Assembly (NCBI GenBank): GCA_963974215.1
Contig: CAXBBL010000002.1
Coordinates: 327,825-391,824, forward strand
Source of the DNA: Croceimicrobium sp963974215
GTDB taxonomy: Bacteria; Bacteroidota; Bacteroidia; Flavobacteriales; Schleiferiaceae
Reading direction: 5' to 3'
DNA length: 64,000 nucleotides
Shown here: positions 34,097-41,818 of the stretch, piece after piece
Layout of the letters: every line of letters begins with the position of its first letter
Numbering within the stretch: position 1 is the stretch's first letter
The notes under the pieces: model-generated
The model's input: the letters and a program-made list of their open reading frames with translations, nothing else
What the model was told of the DNA's origin: nothing
Database searches by the model: none
Position numbers and translations under genes: made by a program

Positions 34097-35129
34097 CTGC
34101 TTGGGGGATTTTAAGTCGGGCGCGAAACAATTTTTCAGTAGTCGAAATTTCGAGTAAATCCTTTCTTCCGTAAAGGAGATAAAGTCGGCGCTCCACTGAA
34201 ATAAGACCGAAGCCTGTGCCACCATTCTCCACTTGCTGCGAGTCATATGGATTAAGAAACTCAACGCTGAGAATATTGGCTTGCTTGTCTGCTTTAAAGT
34301 GAATGGTTAAATCTTCCGTTGTGCCGTAAAGTCCATATTTTATCGCATTCTCTACTAAAGGTTGCAAAAGGAGCGGTGGGATTTTACACCTTAAGGCGCT
34401 TTCGCTGATTTGCCTTTCTATATTTAATCGGTGCCCAAAACGCATTTGCTCTAAATCCAGGTAGAGGTTAAGGTGATCTATCTCATCACTAAAAAGCAAT
34501 AAATCACCTTCCTCCTTTTTTAAAGTGCCGCGTAAAAACTCCGATAATTTTTGCACCATTTTTCGTGCATCCTTAGGCCGTGAACCAATGAGGGAATTGA
34601 TAGAATTTAGCGCATTAAAAAGAAAGTGTGGTTGAATTTGCTGTCGTAGCTTAAAAAGCTCTGCTTCGCGGGCAATACGCTCGGTTTCTTGCTGCCTAAT
34701 TACCAGTGCCTTTTCTTCGCTTACACGATACCATAAAAAGGAAAAGCCCAAAGTTGAAGCAATAAGTAAATAAGCCACCGTACCTCGGTAAAACTGAGTA
34801 TCTTCTAGCCAAGCACGTAAGTAATCGCTCTTAATATTGTAGTTAATAAGCATTTTAGCGCCCACTAAAGAAAAGTACACCAAGAGCAAAGGCAGGATTA
34901 AAACTATAGCTAACTGGTAGCGTGGTGGATTCACAAAGCTGAAGACGTTCAATAAGCCAAAGCACAAAAGGCTAAGTACAGTCCAGTGTACCGTAGCATC
35001 GTAAACAGAGTCCCACCAAGGAAACTCATAGACTTCCACCATAAAAAAAACCTGCACCATAATCGCCACCAAGGTGGTAGCGATATAGTACAAGTAATTG
35101 TATTTTACTAAAAGTGGATTAGAAGTCAT
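34089..35129 (-). CDS. LytS-type sensor histidine kinase
   Basis: 346 aa. Four membrane helices in the first 135 residues, then a coiled coil with many charged residues (about 138-168), the phospho-acceptor motif IQPHFLFNALNSINS (about 170-185), and an ATPase domain with LVENAIKYGLYG and GTGFGLISVERRL. It pairs with the downstream response regulator. Upstream by 61 nt and co-oriented is a LiaF-like membrane protein, an arrangement reminiscent of cell-envelope-stress modules, although the kinase family differs from LiaS. Confidence 0.92.
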   Translation of the reverse strand: MTSNPLLVKYNYLYYIATTLVAIMVQVFFMVEVYEFPWWDSVYDATVHWTVLSLLCFGLLNVFSFVNPPRYQLAIVLILPLLLVYFSLVGAKMLINYNIKSDYLRAWLEDTQFYRGTVAYLLIASTLGFSFLWYRVSEEKALVIRQQETERIAREAELFKLRQQIQPHFLFNALNSINSLIGSRPKDARKMVQKLSEFLRGTLKKEEGDLLLFSDEIDHLNLYLDLEQMRFGHRLNIERQISESALRCKIPPLLLQPLVENAIKYGLYGTTEDLTIHFKADKQANILSVEFLNPYDSQQVENGGTGFGLISVERRLYLLYGRKDLLEISTTEKLFRARLKIPQADV

Positions 35130-35190
35130 ACCGCAATTTAGGGCATTCTAAGATGAATTTGCAGGTCCAGTTTAGAACGATAACCGTTGA

Positions 35191-35889
35191 CTAGTAATTT
35201 ACGATATCTAAACCGCCAAATAACACGGTGCCGCTAACTACTAGCACTTTATCATCGGGCAAGACATTCACCGCCGACTGACGTTTATCGTCTACACCGC
35301 CAAAAATGCTAGTTACCTCGGTACGTACTTCCCAGTTTTTAGGTACGATTAATTTAAGACCACCAAATACTACGGTAGAGTCAATATTAATCATGCCATT
35401 AAAATCGGCATTCATTAAATTCACCTCAGCGCCTCCAAAGATGGTAATCACTTCACCGCCCTTAAAAGACTTTGAATCTACGTTGCGTTTTACGCCATTA
35501 AAAACACTGGTAATATCGAGTTCCTCGCCGTGGTTTAGAGAACTGTCGTAATTTTTACTGATGCGTGTACCACGAAAACGCGACTGAAAGATTATGGTTA
35601 ATCCCACACCCATTACCAATAGAGGCCAGAAGTAATGGAAGATATTAAAAGCAATATCGAAAATGTCGTCTATTAAAAACACCGAACCAATGGCGATTAA
35701 GATATAAGAAGCGGGGTTTCTAAACTTATTGTCGATGCCGATAATAAAACCAATTGCAATAAGTAGAGTTTCCCAGCTAAATACCCAGTAAGGTAGATAA
35801 ATCCCCATGCGACGAAGCAGCCATACCACGCCAATGATTAAGATTACGACTCCTATATAAACCGACTTATTTTTTGATTGAGCTGTCAT
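35191..35889 (-). CDS. LiaF-like membrane protein
   Basis: 232 aa. Four closely spaced membrane helices in the first 110 residues (LiaI/LiaF-like, DUF5668-type; SWETLLIAIGFIIGIDN), followed by a beta-helical C-terminal domain (about 140-232) with repeated FGG motifs (TIFGGAEVNL, VFGGLKLIVP, IFGGVDDKR, LFGGLDIVNY), as in LiaF/YvqF-type proteins. In Firmicutes LiaF inhibits the kinase LiaS; here it is probably the first gene of an operon with a LytTR system. A near-consensus -7 element (TACTTTAG on minus, 35922-35929) lies upstream. Confidence 0.82.
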   Translation of the reverse strand: MTAQSKNKSVYIGVVILIIGVVWLLRRMGIYLPYWVFSWETLLIAIGFIIGIDNKFRNPASYILIAIGSVFLIDDIFDIAFNIFHYFWPLLVMGVGLTIIFQSRFRGTRISKNYDSSLNHGEELDITSVFNGVKRNVDSKSFKGGEVITIFGGAEVNLMNADFNGMINIDSTVVFGGLKLIVPKNWEVRTEVTSIFGGVDDKRQSAVNVLPDDKVLVVSGTVLFGGLDIVNY

Positions 35890-36015
35890 GATGATTCACT
35901 TTTATGTTTTAGTTTCAGGAGCTAAAGTAGATCGAGTAGTATTGCTAGCAAAACCCTTTCAGGTGGATTGGTATAAATGGTCGGTGAATGGTGGAAATTA
36001 GGGTTTGAGGTTTTT

Positions 36016-36053
36016 GATATGTAGATGCGTTGCATGCAAGGCATCTACATATC
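36016..36053. repeat. 38-bp near-perfect palindrome
   Basis: GATATGTAGATGC (36016-36028) is repeated exactly inverted at 36041-36053. Between them is a palindromic TTGCATGCAA (36030-36039), with one G/G mismatch pair (36029/36040). No U run follows on either strand, so it is not a standard terminator. It lies just beyond the serA terminator and upstream of the LiaF-like gene. Confidence 0.85.
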
Positions 36054-36057
36054 CCCC

Positions 36058-36091
36058 AAAAAAAACCGCCCCAAAAATTGAGACGGTTTTT
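36058..36091 (-). terminator. Rho-independent terminator of serC-serA
   Basis: AAAAACCG and CGGTTTTT pair around a 15-nt loop; on the minus strand the stem leads into eight T, 22 nt after the serA stop. Confidence 0.75.
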
Positions 36092-36112
36092 AAATATTTG
36101 AAATGCTTCTTT

Positions 36113-37069
36113 CTAAGCGAAAGCAGCAATAATATGATCTGCCATTTCGGTACCAATGCGATCTTGCGCTTCTAAAGTAGCCGCACCGATATGCGGAGTA
36201 AGAGAAGTGTAAGGACTCATTAATACTTTTAAAGCGGGCGTAGGTTCATTAACGAAAACGTCTAAACCTGCATATCTCAATTTACCGTTATCTAAAGCTT
36301 CCAATAAAGCTTCTTCATCAATTACACCACCACGAGCGGTGTTTACAATACCGGCACCATCTTTCATCATCTCAATTTCCTTGGCACCTATCAGGGCTTG
36401 ACCCGCCCCAGCGATATGCACAGAAACAAAATCAGAAGCGGCTAAAACGGCTTCCATAGACTCTGGCTTAACGGTAAATTTCATTTCGCTACCATTGGCA
36501 AAAGGTAACACTACCTCTGCTTCTTCCACGAAAGGATCAACCGCTTTTACGTCCATTCCTAAACCGAAAGCCATGCTGGCAACTTCGCGACCAATTCTAC
36601 CGAAACCAATAATACCGAGAGTTTTACCTTTCAATTCGATACCTGCCGCATAATTCTTTTTCAGCACTTTAAACTGCGAATCGCCTTCTAAAGGCATTTT
36701 TTGGTTGGAGTCGAATAGGTAACGCACCATCCCGAAAAGGTGAGCAAAAACCAATTCTGCCACCGAGCGAGAACTTGCTGCTGGCGTATTTTGCACAATC
36801 ATACCTTGTTCACGTGCATATTCTACGTCGATATTATCCATACCCACGCCACCACGACCAATGAACTTCAAAGTTCCTTTGGTCGCATCTATTAAATCTT
36901 TGCGCACTTTAGTGGCAGAACGCACTAAAAGAACCTCAATCTTATTTTCTAAAATATGCTCGGCTAAGCGATCTTGGGCTACGGTAGTAGTATCTACTTC
37001 GCAACCGGCTGCGATTAATTTTTCTTTTCCTGATAGAGAAATTCCATCATTAGCTAAAATCTTAGTCAT
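36113..37069 (-). CDS. serA: D-3-phosphoglycerate dehydrogenase (D-2-hydroxyacid dehydrogenase family)
   Basis: 318 aa, short form without a C-terminal ACT domain, so the usual serine feedback site is absent. NAD-binding Rossmann motif GKTLGIIGFGRIGREVA (about residues 147-163) and the catalytic triad segments: Arg in NTARGGVIDEEAL, Glu in FVNEPTPA and His in LTPHIGAAT. The assignment to serine synthesis rests on its position 6 nt after serC; on sequence alone it is a D-2-hydroxyacid dehydrogenase. A terminator follows. Confidence 0.9.
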   Translation of the reverse strand: MTKILANDGISLSGKEKLIAAGCEVDTTTVAQDRLAEHILENKIEVLLVRSATKVRKDLIDATKGTLKFIGRGGVGMDNIDVEYAREQGMIVQNTPAASSRSVAELVFAHLFGMVRYLFDSNQKMPLEGDSQFKVLKKNYAAGIELKGKTLGIIGFGRIGREVASMAFGLGMDVKAVDPFVEEAEVVLPFANGSEMKFTVKPESMEAVLAASDFVSVHIAGAGQALIGAKEIEMMKDGAGIVNTARGGVIDEEALLEALDNGKLRYAGLDVFVNEPTPALKVLMSPYTSLTPHIGAATLEAQDRIGTEMADHIIAAFA

Positions 37070-37075
37070 AGTCTC

Positions 37076-38146
37076 TTATAATTTTTCAAAAGCTTGCATT
37101 ACATCTACTAATACTTGTACACTCTCCAATGGCAGAGCATTGTACATACTGGCGCGGTAACCACCAACACTGCGGTGACCGTTAATTCCGTTGATTCCAG
37201 CTGCCTTCCACATTTCGTCGAACTTAGCCGTATCAGCCCCTTCTATCGGAAGGAAACAGGCATTCATATTTGAACGATCTTCTTTAGCGGCTGTTCCTAT
37301 AAATTTGCTATTGCGATCGATTTCATTGTAAATTAAATCTGCTTTCGCCTGATTCATTTTTTCCATCGTCTCTACCCCACCAATACCTTTTAACCATCTT
37401 AGCGTAAGCATAGATCCGTAAACGGCAAAAACTGGCGGTGTGTTAAACATCGAGTCTTTTTTAATGTGAGTCGCATAGTTAAGATAGGCAGGAATATCGC
37501 GACCTGTTTTGCCTAAAATCTCATCTTTAACTATTACCAAAGTGGCACCAGCGGGTCCCATGTTTTTTTGTGCACCTGCGTAAATGAGGTCGAAATCGGC
37601 CACATTTACCTTGCGACTGAAAATATCCGATGACATATCGCAAACCATTAAAGTACCATCCGTTTTCGGGAATTCCTTCATTTGCGTTCCAAAAATGGTG
37701 TTGTTACTGGTGCAATGGAAATAATCTACATCGCTGGGAATGGTATAACCTTTCGGGATGTGATTGTAATTATCTTCTTCTGAGCTGCCTACTACAAGCA
37801 CTTCACCTAAGCGTTTTGCTTCTTTTATGGCATTAGCTGCCCAAGTACCCGTATTCGTATAAGCTGCTTTACCACCTTCATTTTTCAATAAATTGAAAGC
37901 AACCATTACAAATTGTAAGGAGGCGCCGCCTTGCAGAAAAAGTACGCTGTAACCAGCAGGAACCTCTAGTAATTCTTTTACTAAAGCCACCGCTTCATCC
38001 ATTACCGCAACGAAGTTTTTACTACGGTGACTGATCTCAATTAAGGAAAGATCAAGATCATCGAAGTTTAAAATTGCTTGTGAAGCTTCTTGTAATACCT
38101 CGGGAGGTAAGATGCAGGGGCCTGCGGAGAAATTGTGCTTTTTCAT
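37076..38146 (-). CDS. serC: Phosphoserine aminotransferase
   Basis: 356 aa, PLP enzyme converting 3-phosphohydroxypyruvate to phosphoserine, also usable in vitamin B6 synthesis. It begins MKKHNFSAGPCILP (SAGP motif). Other marks are LFLQGGASLQF, CTSNNTIFGTQ, the Schiff-base Lys in YAGAQKNMGPAG (about residue 195) and INGHRSVGGYRASMYNA near the C terminus. It is the first gene of the serC-serA operon, with an exact -7 element 31 nt upstream of the ATG. Confidence 0.96.
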   Translation of the reverse strand: MKKHNFSAGPCILPPEVLQEASQAILNFDDLDLSLIEISHRSKNFVAVMDEAVALVKELLEVPAGYSVLFLQGGASLQFVMVAFNLLKNEGGKAAYTNTGTWAANAIKEAKRLGEVLVVGSSEEDNYNHIPKGYTIPSDVDYFHCTSNNTIFGTQMKEFPKTDGTLMVCDMSSDIFSRKVNVADFDLIYAGAQKNMGPAGATLVIVKDEILGKTGRDIPAYLNYATHIKKDSMFNTPPVFAVYGSMLTLRWLKGIGGVETMEKMNQAKADLIYNEIDRNSKFIGTAAKEDRSNMNACFLPIEGADTAKFDEMWKAAGINGINGHRSVGGYRASMYNALPLESVQVLVDVMQAFEKL

Positions 38147-38177
38147 GTTTGCTGATTTTAATTCTTTAAAAGCCGTG

Positions 38178-38185
38178 CAAATTTA
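38178..38185 (-). promoter_or_regulatory. -7 promoter element of serC
   Basis: TAAATTTG on the minus strand, exact match. The terminal repeat of MITE-like copy 2 begins 11 nt upstream (38196), so the -33 region of this promoter lies inside the repeat. Confidence 0.6.
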
Positions 38186-38195
38186 AGCTTTAAAC

Positions 38196-38454
38196 CTGAG
38201 TTCGATGCATAGTTAGGCCTCAGGCCACTTATAAATGGAGGGTTTTAAGCCGAAGCACCGAAGTAATAGCGAGCCAAGGCGAAGGGCTAAGGCGCAAAAA
38301 ACTGCTTTCCTGAAGAGGCCAATACGTTTTTTTTTCAATAAAAGTGAAAATTCCGAATCTAGCTCATTTGCTGTAGCCCGTTACAGTTGAACGATCCAGA
38401 CTTATCTTTTCCTTTTATTGAAAATCTAAGGCTATTTTTTTCGTCTAGCTTCGG
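38196..38454 (+). repeat. MITE-like intergenic repeat, copy 2
   Basis: Left end CTGAGTT...TTAGGCCTCAG at 38196-38223. About 110 bp aligns with copy 1 (30826-30994). A stretch of roughly 90 bp not present in copy 1 follows (about 38310-38405), then TTTTCCTTTTATTG and a diverged right end (38426-38454) again like copy 1. A small 7-bp hairpin (CGGTTTT/AAAACCG, 38452-38467) adjoins it. The rest of the gap to 38571 shows no gene. Confidence 0.65.
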
Positions 38455-38570
38455 TTTTAAAAAACCGCCTCACTTTATGATATTGTTAATTTTTCAAGGA
38501 TTTCAAAAACAAGGGGTTTAGGCTACTGAAATGAAAAAAATCCCCACGGAAATTTAGGATCGAAACTAAA

Positions 38571-39443
38571 CTATTCGCGTTTGGGCAAACCAGTAGGTTG
38601 CGAAGGTGGGCGAAACTCGATTTGCTGTCCGGTATTAAAGTTCACCTTATTGATTAGGTGCCACCAATCGTCTTCCCAATACAGCGCATTATAGCTAAAA
38701 TCGGGACCATACATAAAATAAAGACCTTTCATTTTGGGCTCTGGCGGACCAATATTGTCCATAATAATGCGCTCTTCCTTTTCATTCCAACGCACGGTAA
38801 CGGCGTATTTTGAGCCATATTCCAAAACCAAACGATAGGGAGCTTTCTTTAAAATTTTGTCCTGCCAATCGTCTACTCTAAAAATCTTCGCACCAAAACG
38901 AATTCCGCCATTGTGCTTAATCTCAATAGCCTCAATAATTTTTTTGTGGGTCTTCTCGCCCGAAGCGTAACCTAGAAGGGTAAACTTATCTTTTTCACCC
39001 TTCAGGGGGATGAGTTTATAATAGAGGGCTCCCGGCCATTCTTCCGGTTTTAAAATGCGCTCTTGTAAATTCGGAATATCTTCCAGCGCATCGATTAACT
39101 CGGTAACCACGGGACCCTTTTTAGTTTCAACCACCGCAATTCCAAAACGATGATACTTGAAATTTTCATCGGGCATTTGCCAGGTATAGAACGCCACCTT
39201 ATCACTAGGGTCGGCCACACGAATCATGCTGGTTAACTCTTTGAGCTCCAGCTTATAATTATCATCTTCCGCCAGGAAAGCCTTTAGTTGTTTTTTGAAA
39301 TAACGATTGGAGGAATCGCGGACAGCAAATTCAGGGGAATCCAAAATTTGCCGTCCCACCTTGGCTAATTCATTTAAATCCACTTGTCCTTTGAGCCCAT
39401 CTAGCGAAAGCGAAAAAAGGAAAATAAGAAGGAAAATTCTCAT
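38571..39443 (-). CDS. Secreted hypothetical protein, Bacteroidota type
   Basis: 290 aa with a signal peptide (about residues 1-19, MRIFLLIFLFSLSLDGLKGQ). The mature part is mixed alpha/beta, rich in Trp, Tyr and charged residues, with GIAVVETKKGPVVTEL, WPGALYYKLIPLKG, LLGYASG and RLVLEYGSKYAVTVRWNEKEERIIMDN as ordered-looking segments. No domain of known function is recognised and no catalytic motif stands out. It lies 32 nt downstream of the ferredoxin gene on the same strand and is probably in its transcript. Probably periplasmic. Confidence 0.7.
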   Translation of the reverse strand: MRIFLLIFLFSLSLDGLKGQVDLNELAKVGRQILDSPEFAVRDSSNRYFKKQLKAFLAEDDNYKLELKELTSMIRVADPSDKVAFYTWQMPDENFKYHRFGIAVVETKKGPVVTELIDALEDIPNLQERILKPEEWPGALYYKLIPLKGEKDKFTLLGYASGEKTHKKIIEAIEIKHNGGIRFGAKIFRVDDWQDKILKKAPYRLVLEYGSKYAVTVRWNEKEERIIMDNIGPPEPKMKGLYFMYGPDFSYNALYWEDDWWHLINKVNFNTGQQIEFRPPSQPTGLPKRE

Positions 39444-39475
39444 ACGCTGCTAACGCAAAGTTGTGCTTAAAGGTA

Positions 39476-39826
39476 TTAGTCGATGTGTAAAAAGTCTTTT
39501 TTAGAAAGCAATTCCTCTTCTGTCTCCACATTATCCTCATCGGGCACGCAGCAATCTACGGGGCAAACCTCAGCACATTGGGGCTCTTCGTGGAAGCCTA
39601 TACACTCGGTACACTTATCGGTAACAATATAAAATACATCATAATCTACCGGCTCTTGTGCTTCATCAGCATCGTATTCACCGCCACTCTTAGGCTTAAC
39701 TTTTCCAGTTAGAGTCGTGCCTTCAGAGAATCGCCACTCTTGGGCTCCTTCATAAATTGCGTTGTTTGGGCACTCTGGTTCGCAGGCCCCACAATTAATA
39801 CATTCGTCAGTTATCTTAATAGCCAT
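39476..39826 (-). CDS. 2[4Fe-4S] ferredoxin
   Basis: 116 aa electron carrier with two cluster motifs: CINCGACEPECP near the N terminus (residues 10-21) and, near the C terminus, CTECIGFHEEPQCAEVCP, where the spacing CxxC-x8-C-x3-CP is that of Alvin-type ferredoxins. An acidic linker of about 45 residues separates them. Cytoplasmic. It is divergent from the acyl-CoA reductase gene with only 45 bp between the start codons and overlapping promoters, which may tie their expression. Confidence 0.93.
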   Translation of the reverse strand: MAIKITDECINCGACEPECPNNAIYEGAQEWRFSEGTTLTGKVKPKSGGEYDADEAQEPVDYDVFYIVTDKCTECIGFHEEPQCAEVCPVDCCVPDEDNVETEEELLSKKDFLHID

Positions 39827-39836
39827 AATCTGTTCT

Positions 39837-39854
39837 TACTTTTGCGCAAAGTTA
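39837..39854. promoter_or_regulatory. Overlapping face-to-face promoter elements (ferredoxin / acyl-CoA reductase)
   Basis: TACTTTTG (plus, 39837-39844) and TAACTTTG (minus, 39847-39854) sit 2 bp apart around TTTGCGCAAA. Each is an exact TAnnTTTG match at a sensible distance from its own start codon, so the two transcription starts would cross. Confidence 0.6.
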
Positions 39855-39871
39855 ATAACTAAACTATCTAC

Positions 39872-40945
39872 ATGCTTTCATTAGAACAAAGGATTGCTGC
39901 CTTTGAAAAATTAGGGAGATTTTTAAGTCAGTATCAAGAGGCGCGCGCCGACGAAGACCTCCAAAAATTAAACAAATTCTTTCTTAAAGAATACCATACT
40001 GTAATTAAAGATGCCGAGCTTTTTAACCATTGGTTTAGCGAAGACAACCTGCACTTTGCGCTAGAACAGTGGAGCTTAGCTTTAAGCGAAGAGCAACTAC
40101 AAGCGTGGGTTATTGATTATGAGGAAGAGTATTTCAGCCCGCGCACTGAAGCTAAAACCGTAGCTATTATTATGGCGGGAAACATTCCCTTGGTTGGTTT
40201 ACACGATTTAATCTCGGTTTTATTGGCCGGACATAAGGCCTTAGTTAAACCAAGTTCCGATGACGCCAAGTTGATTCCTTTTGTTCTACAAATGCTGGTA
40301 GCCATAGAAAAAGACTTTGCGCACTCGCTCAGCATTGCTGAAAATAAAATGGAAAACTTCGATGCGGTGATTGCCACGGGCAGTAATAATTCGTCGCGCT
40401 ATTTTGACCATTATTTTGGAAAGTACCCGAACATCATCCGTCGTAACCGCAGCTCGGTTGCTATTTTAGAAGGCGACGAAAGCGATGAAGAATTACAAGC
40501 TTTGGGTGAAGATATTTTCCGTTATTTTGGCCTAGGATGCCGCAATGTATCCAAAGCTTATGTTCCTAGAGACTTTGACGTGCAAAGACTTTTTAAGGCA
40601 TTCTACCCTTTTGAAGCCGTTGGCAATAACAATAAATACGGGAATAACTACGATTACAATCGCGCCATCTTTTTAATGGAGCATATCGATTTCTTAGAAA
40701 ATGGTTTCTTTATTATTAAAGAAGATAAATCTTTACACGCCCCCGTTTCAGTTTTAAATATTGAGCGCTACGACGATATTGAAACCGTTAAAAAAGATCT
40801 CGAACAGTACAAAGATGATCTTCAATGCATTGTGGGAAAAGCGGAAGCTTTAGATACCGCGGTGGCCTTTGGCGAAAGTCAGAAACCTAGGCTTTGGGAT
40901 TATGCCGATAATGTAGATACGCTTGAATTCTTGCATCGTTTATAA
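39872..40945 (+). CDS. LuxC-family acyl-CoA reductase
   Basis: 357 aa. Aldehyde-dehydrogenase-like enzyme of the LuxC acyl-CoA reductase family: AIIMAGNIPLVGLHDLISVLLAG in adjoining strand and helix (about 95-120), SSDDAKLIPF, IATGSNNSSRYFDHYFG, and the nucleophilic Cys in YFGLGCRNVSKAYVP (about residue 227). It would reduce a fatty acyl-CoA or acyl carrier thioester to the aldehyde with NADPH. No luxAB, luxD or luxE is present. Similar genes sit beside ferredoxin and serC-serA in many Flavobacteria, from memory, so this looks like a conserved neighbourhood with unclear biological meaning. Confidence 0.85.
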   Translation: MLSLEQRIAAFEKLGRFLSQYQEARADEDLQKLNKFFLKEYHTVIKDAELFNHWFSEDNLHFALEQWSLALSEEQLQAWVIDYEEEYFSPRTEAKTVAIIMAGNIPLVGLHDLISVLLAGHKALVKPSSDDAKLIPFVLQMLVAIEKDFAHSLSIAENKMENFDAVIATGSNNSSRYFDHYFGKYPNIIRRNRSSVAILEGDESDEELQALGEDIFRYFGLGCRNVSKAYVPRDFDVQRLFKAFYPFEAVGNNNKYGNNYDYNRAIFLMEHIDFLENGFFIIKEDKSLHAPVSVLNIERYDDIETVKKDLEQYKDDLQCIVGKAEALDTAVAFGESQKPRLWDYADNVDTLEFLHRL

Positions 40946-40951
40946 TTCCCT

Positions 40952-40959
40952 TATTTTTG
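40952..40959 (+). promoter_or_regulatory. -7 promoter element of the PASTA-T9SS-rluD operon
   Basis: TATTTTTG, exact TAnnTTTG match, 16 nt before the ATG at 40976. Confidence 0.5.
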
Positions 40960-40975
40960 CGCAATATCCATTTAT

Positions 40976-41818
40976 ATGAAGATCATTAGCTTTCTTAAAA
41001 GTAAAACCTTCTTCGCTAATTTAGTTTTAGCGACCTTACTTATTGCAGGCTTATTTTTTGGACTTAATTACTTTTTAGCATCCTATAGCCGCCACGGTGA
41101 GAACATAAAAGTAGCCGACCTCAACTCACTAGCATTAAGTGAAGTAGATAAGATTTTAAGTGAAAAAGGCCTTTTTTATGAAGTGATTGATTCGTCTGAG
41201 TACGATCCTCAATTTCCGCGTGGTAGTGTAGTAGCCCAATACCCAGAAGCGGGATCTTCTGTAAAAGTAGGACGCAGTATTCGCATTACTATCAATCCCT
41301 TTAAACCCCGTAAAATTGAGATGCCAATGTTGGTAGAAAAAACCAAAAGGCGCGCTATTTACGATTTAGAGTCGCAAGGATTTGTGGTTGGGAATTTAAT
41401 TTACGTTCCTTACATCGGTAAAGATGTAGTTATTGAAGTGAAAATTGGCGACCGCTCAGTAATGCCCGGCGAGAAATTAACCAAAGGAACTATCATCGAT
41501 TTAGTTTTAGGACAAGGCTTAAGTGATGAGCTGATTCTTTCCCCCTACCTACGTTGGAAAACTTTAGATGAAGCACGTGAAGATTTACTAGCCAGCTCTT
41601 TAAACTTAGGTTCGGTTATATACGACGAAGAAATTACCGATACCGCAGCAGCCCTAGTTTACCGTCAAAGTCCACCACCCAGTCTTAATCCTAGTATTCA
41701 AATGGGGCGTGAAATTGACCTTTGGCTAACGAACGACTATACCAAAATAGCGAACGACTCGTTAGAGTTCCAATTACAAACACCCCTCGACTCTACCCTT
41801 AATGACTCTGTTCTATAA
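40976..41818 (+). CDS. PASTA-domain membrane protein
   Basis: 280 aa. One N-terminal membrane helix (about 12-34), then three PASTA repeats outside the cytoplasm (about 45-115, 118-185 and 188-255), each with the xVPx-like start, a helix with conserved Leu, and GSxVxxQxPxxG or equivalent (GSVVAQYPEAGSSVKVG). PASTA domains bind peptidoglycan fragments or act as structural spacers. Unlike Firmicutes proteins there is no kinase domain. The end overlaps the T9SS cargo gene by 17 nt and rluD follows, a gene order I recall as common in Bacteroidota. Confidence 0.88.
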   Translation: MKIISFLKSKTFFANLVLATLLIAGLFFGLNYFLASYSRHGENIKVADLNSLALSEVDKILSEKGLFYEVIDSSEYDPQFPRGSVVAQYPEAGSSVKVGRSIRITINPFKPRKIEMPMLVEKTKRRAIYDLESQGFVVGNLIYVPYIGKDVVIEVKIGDRSVMPGEKLTKGTIIDLVLGQGLSDELILSPYLRWKTLDEAREDLLASSLNLGSVIYDEEITDTAAALVYRQSPPPSLNPSIQMGREIDLWLTNDYTKIANDSLEFQLQTPLDSTLNDSVL

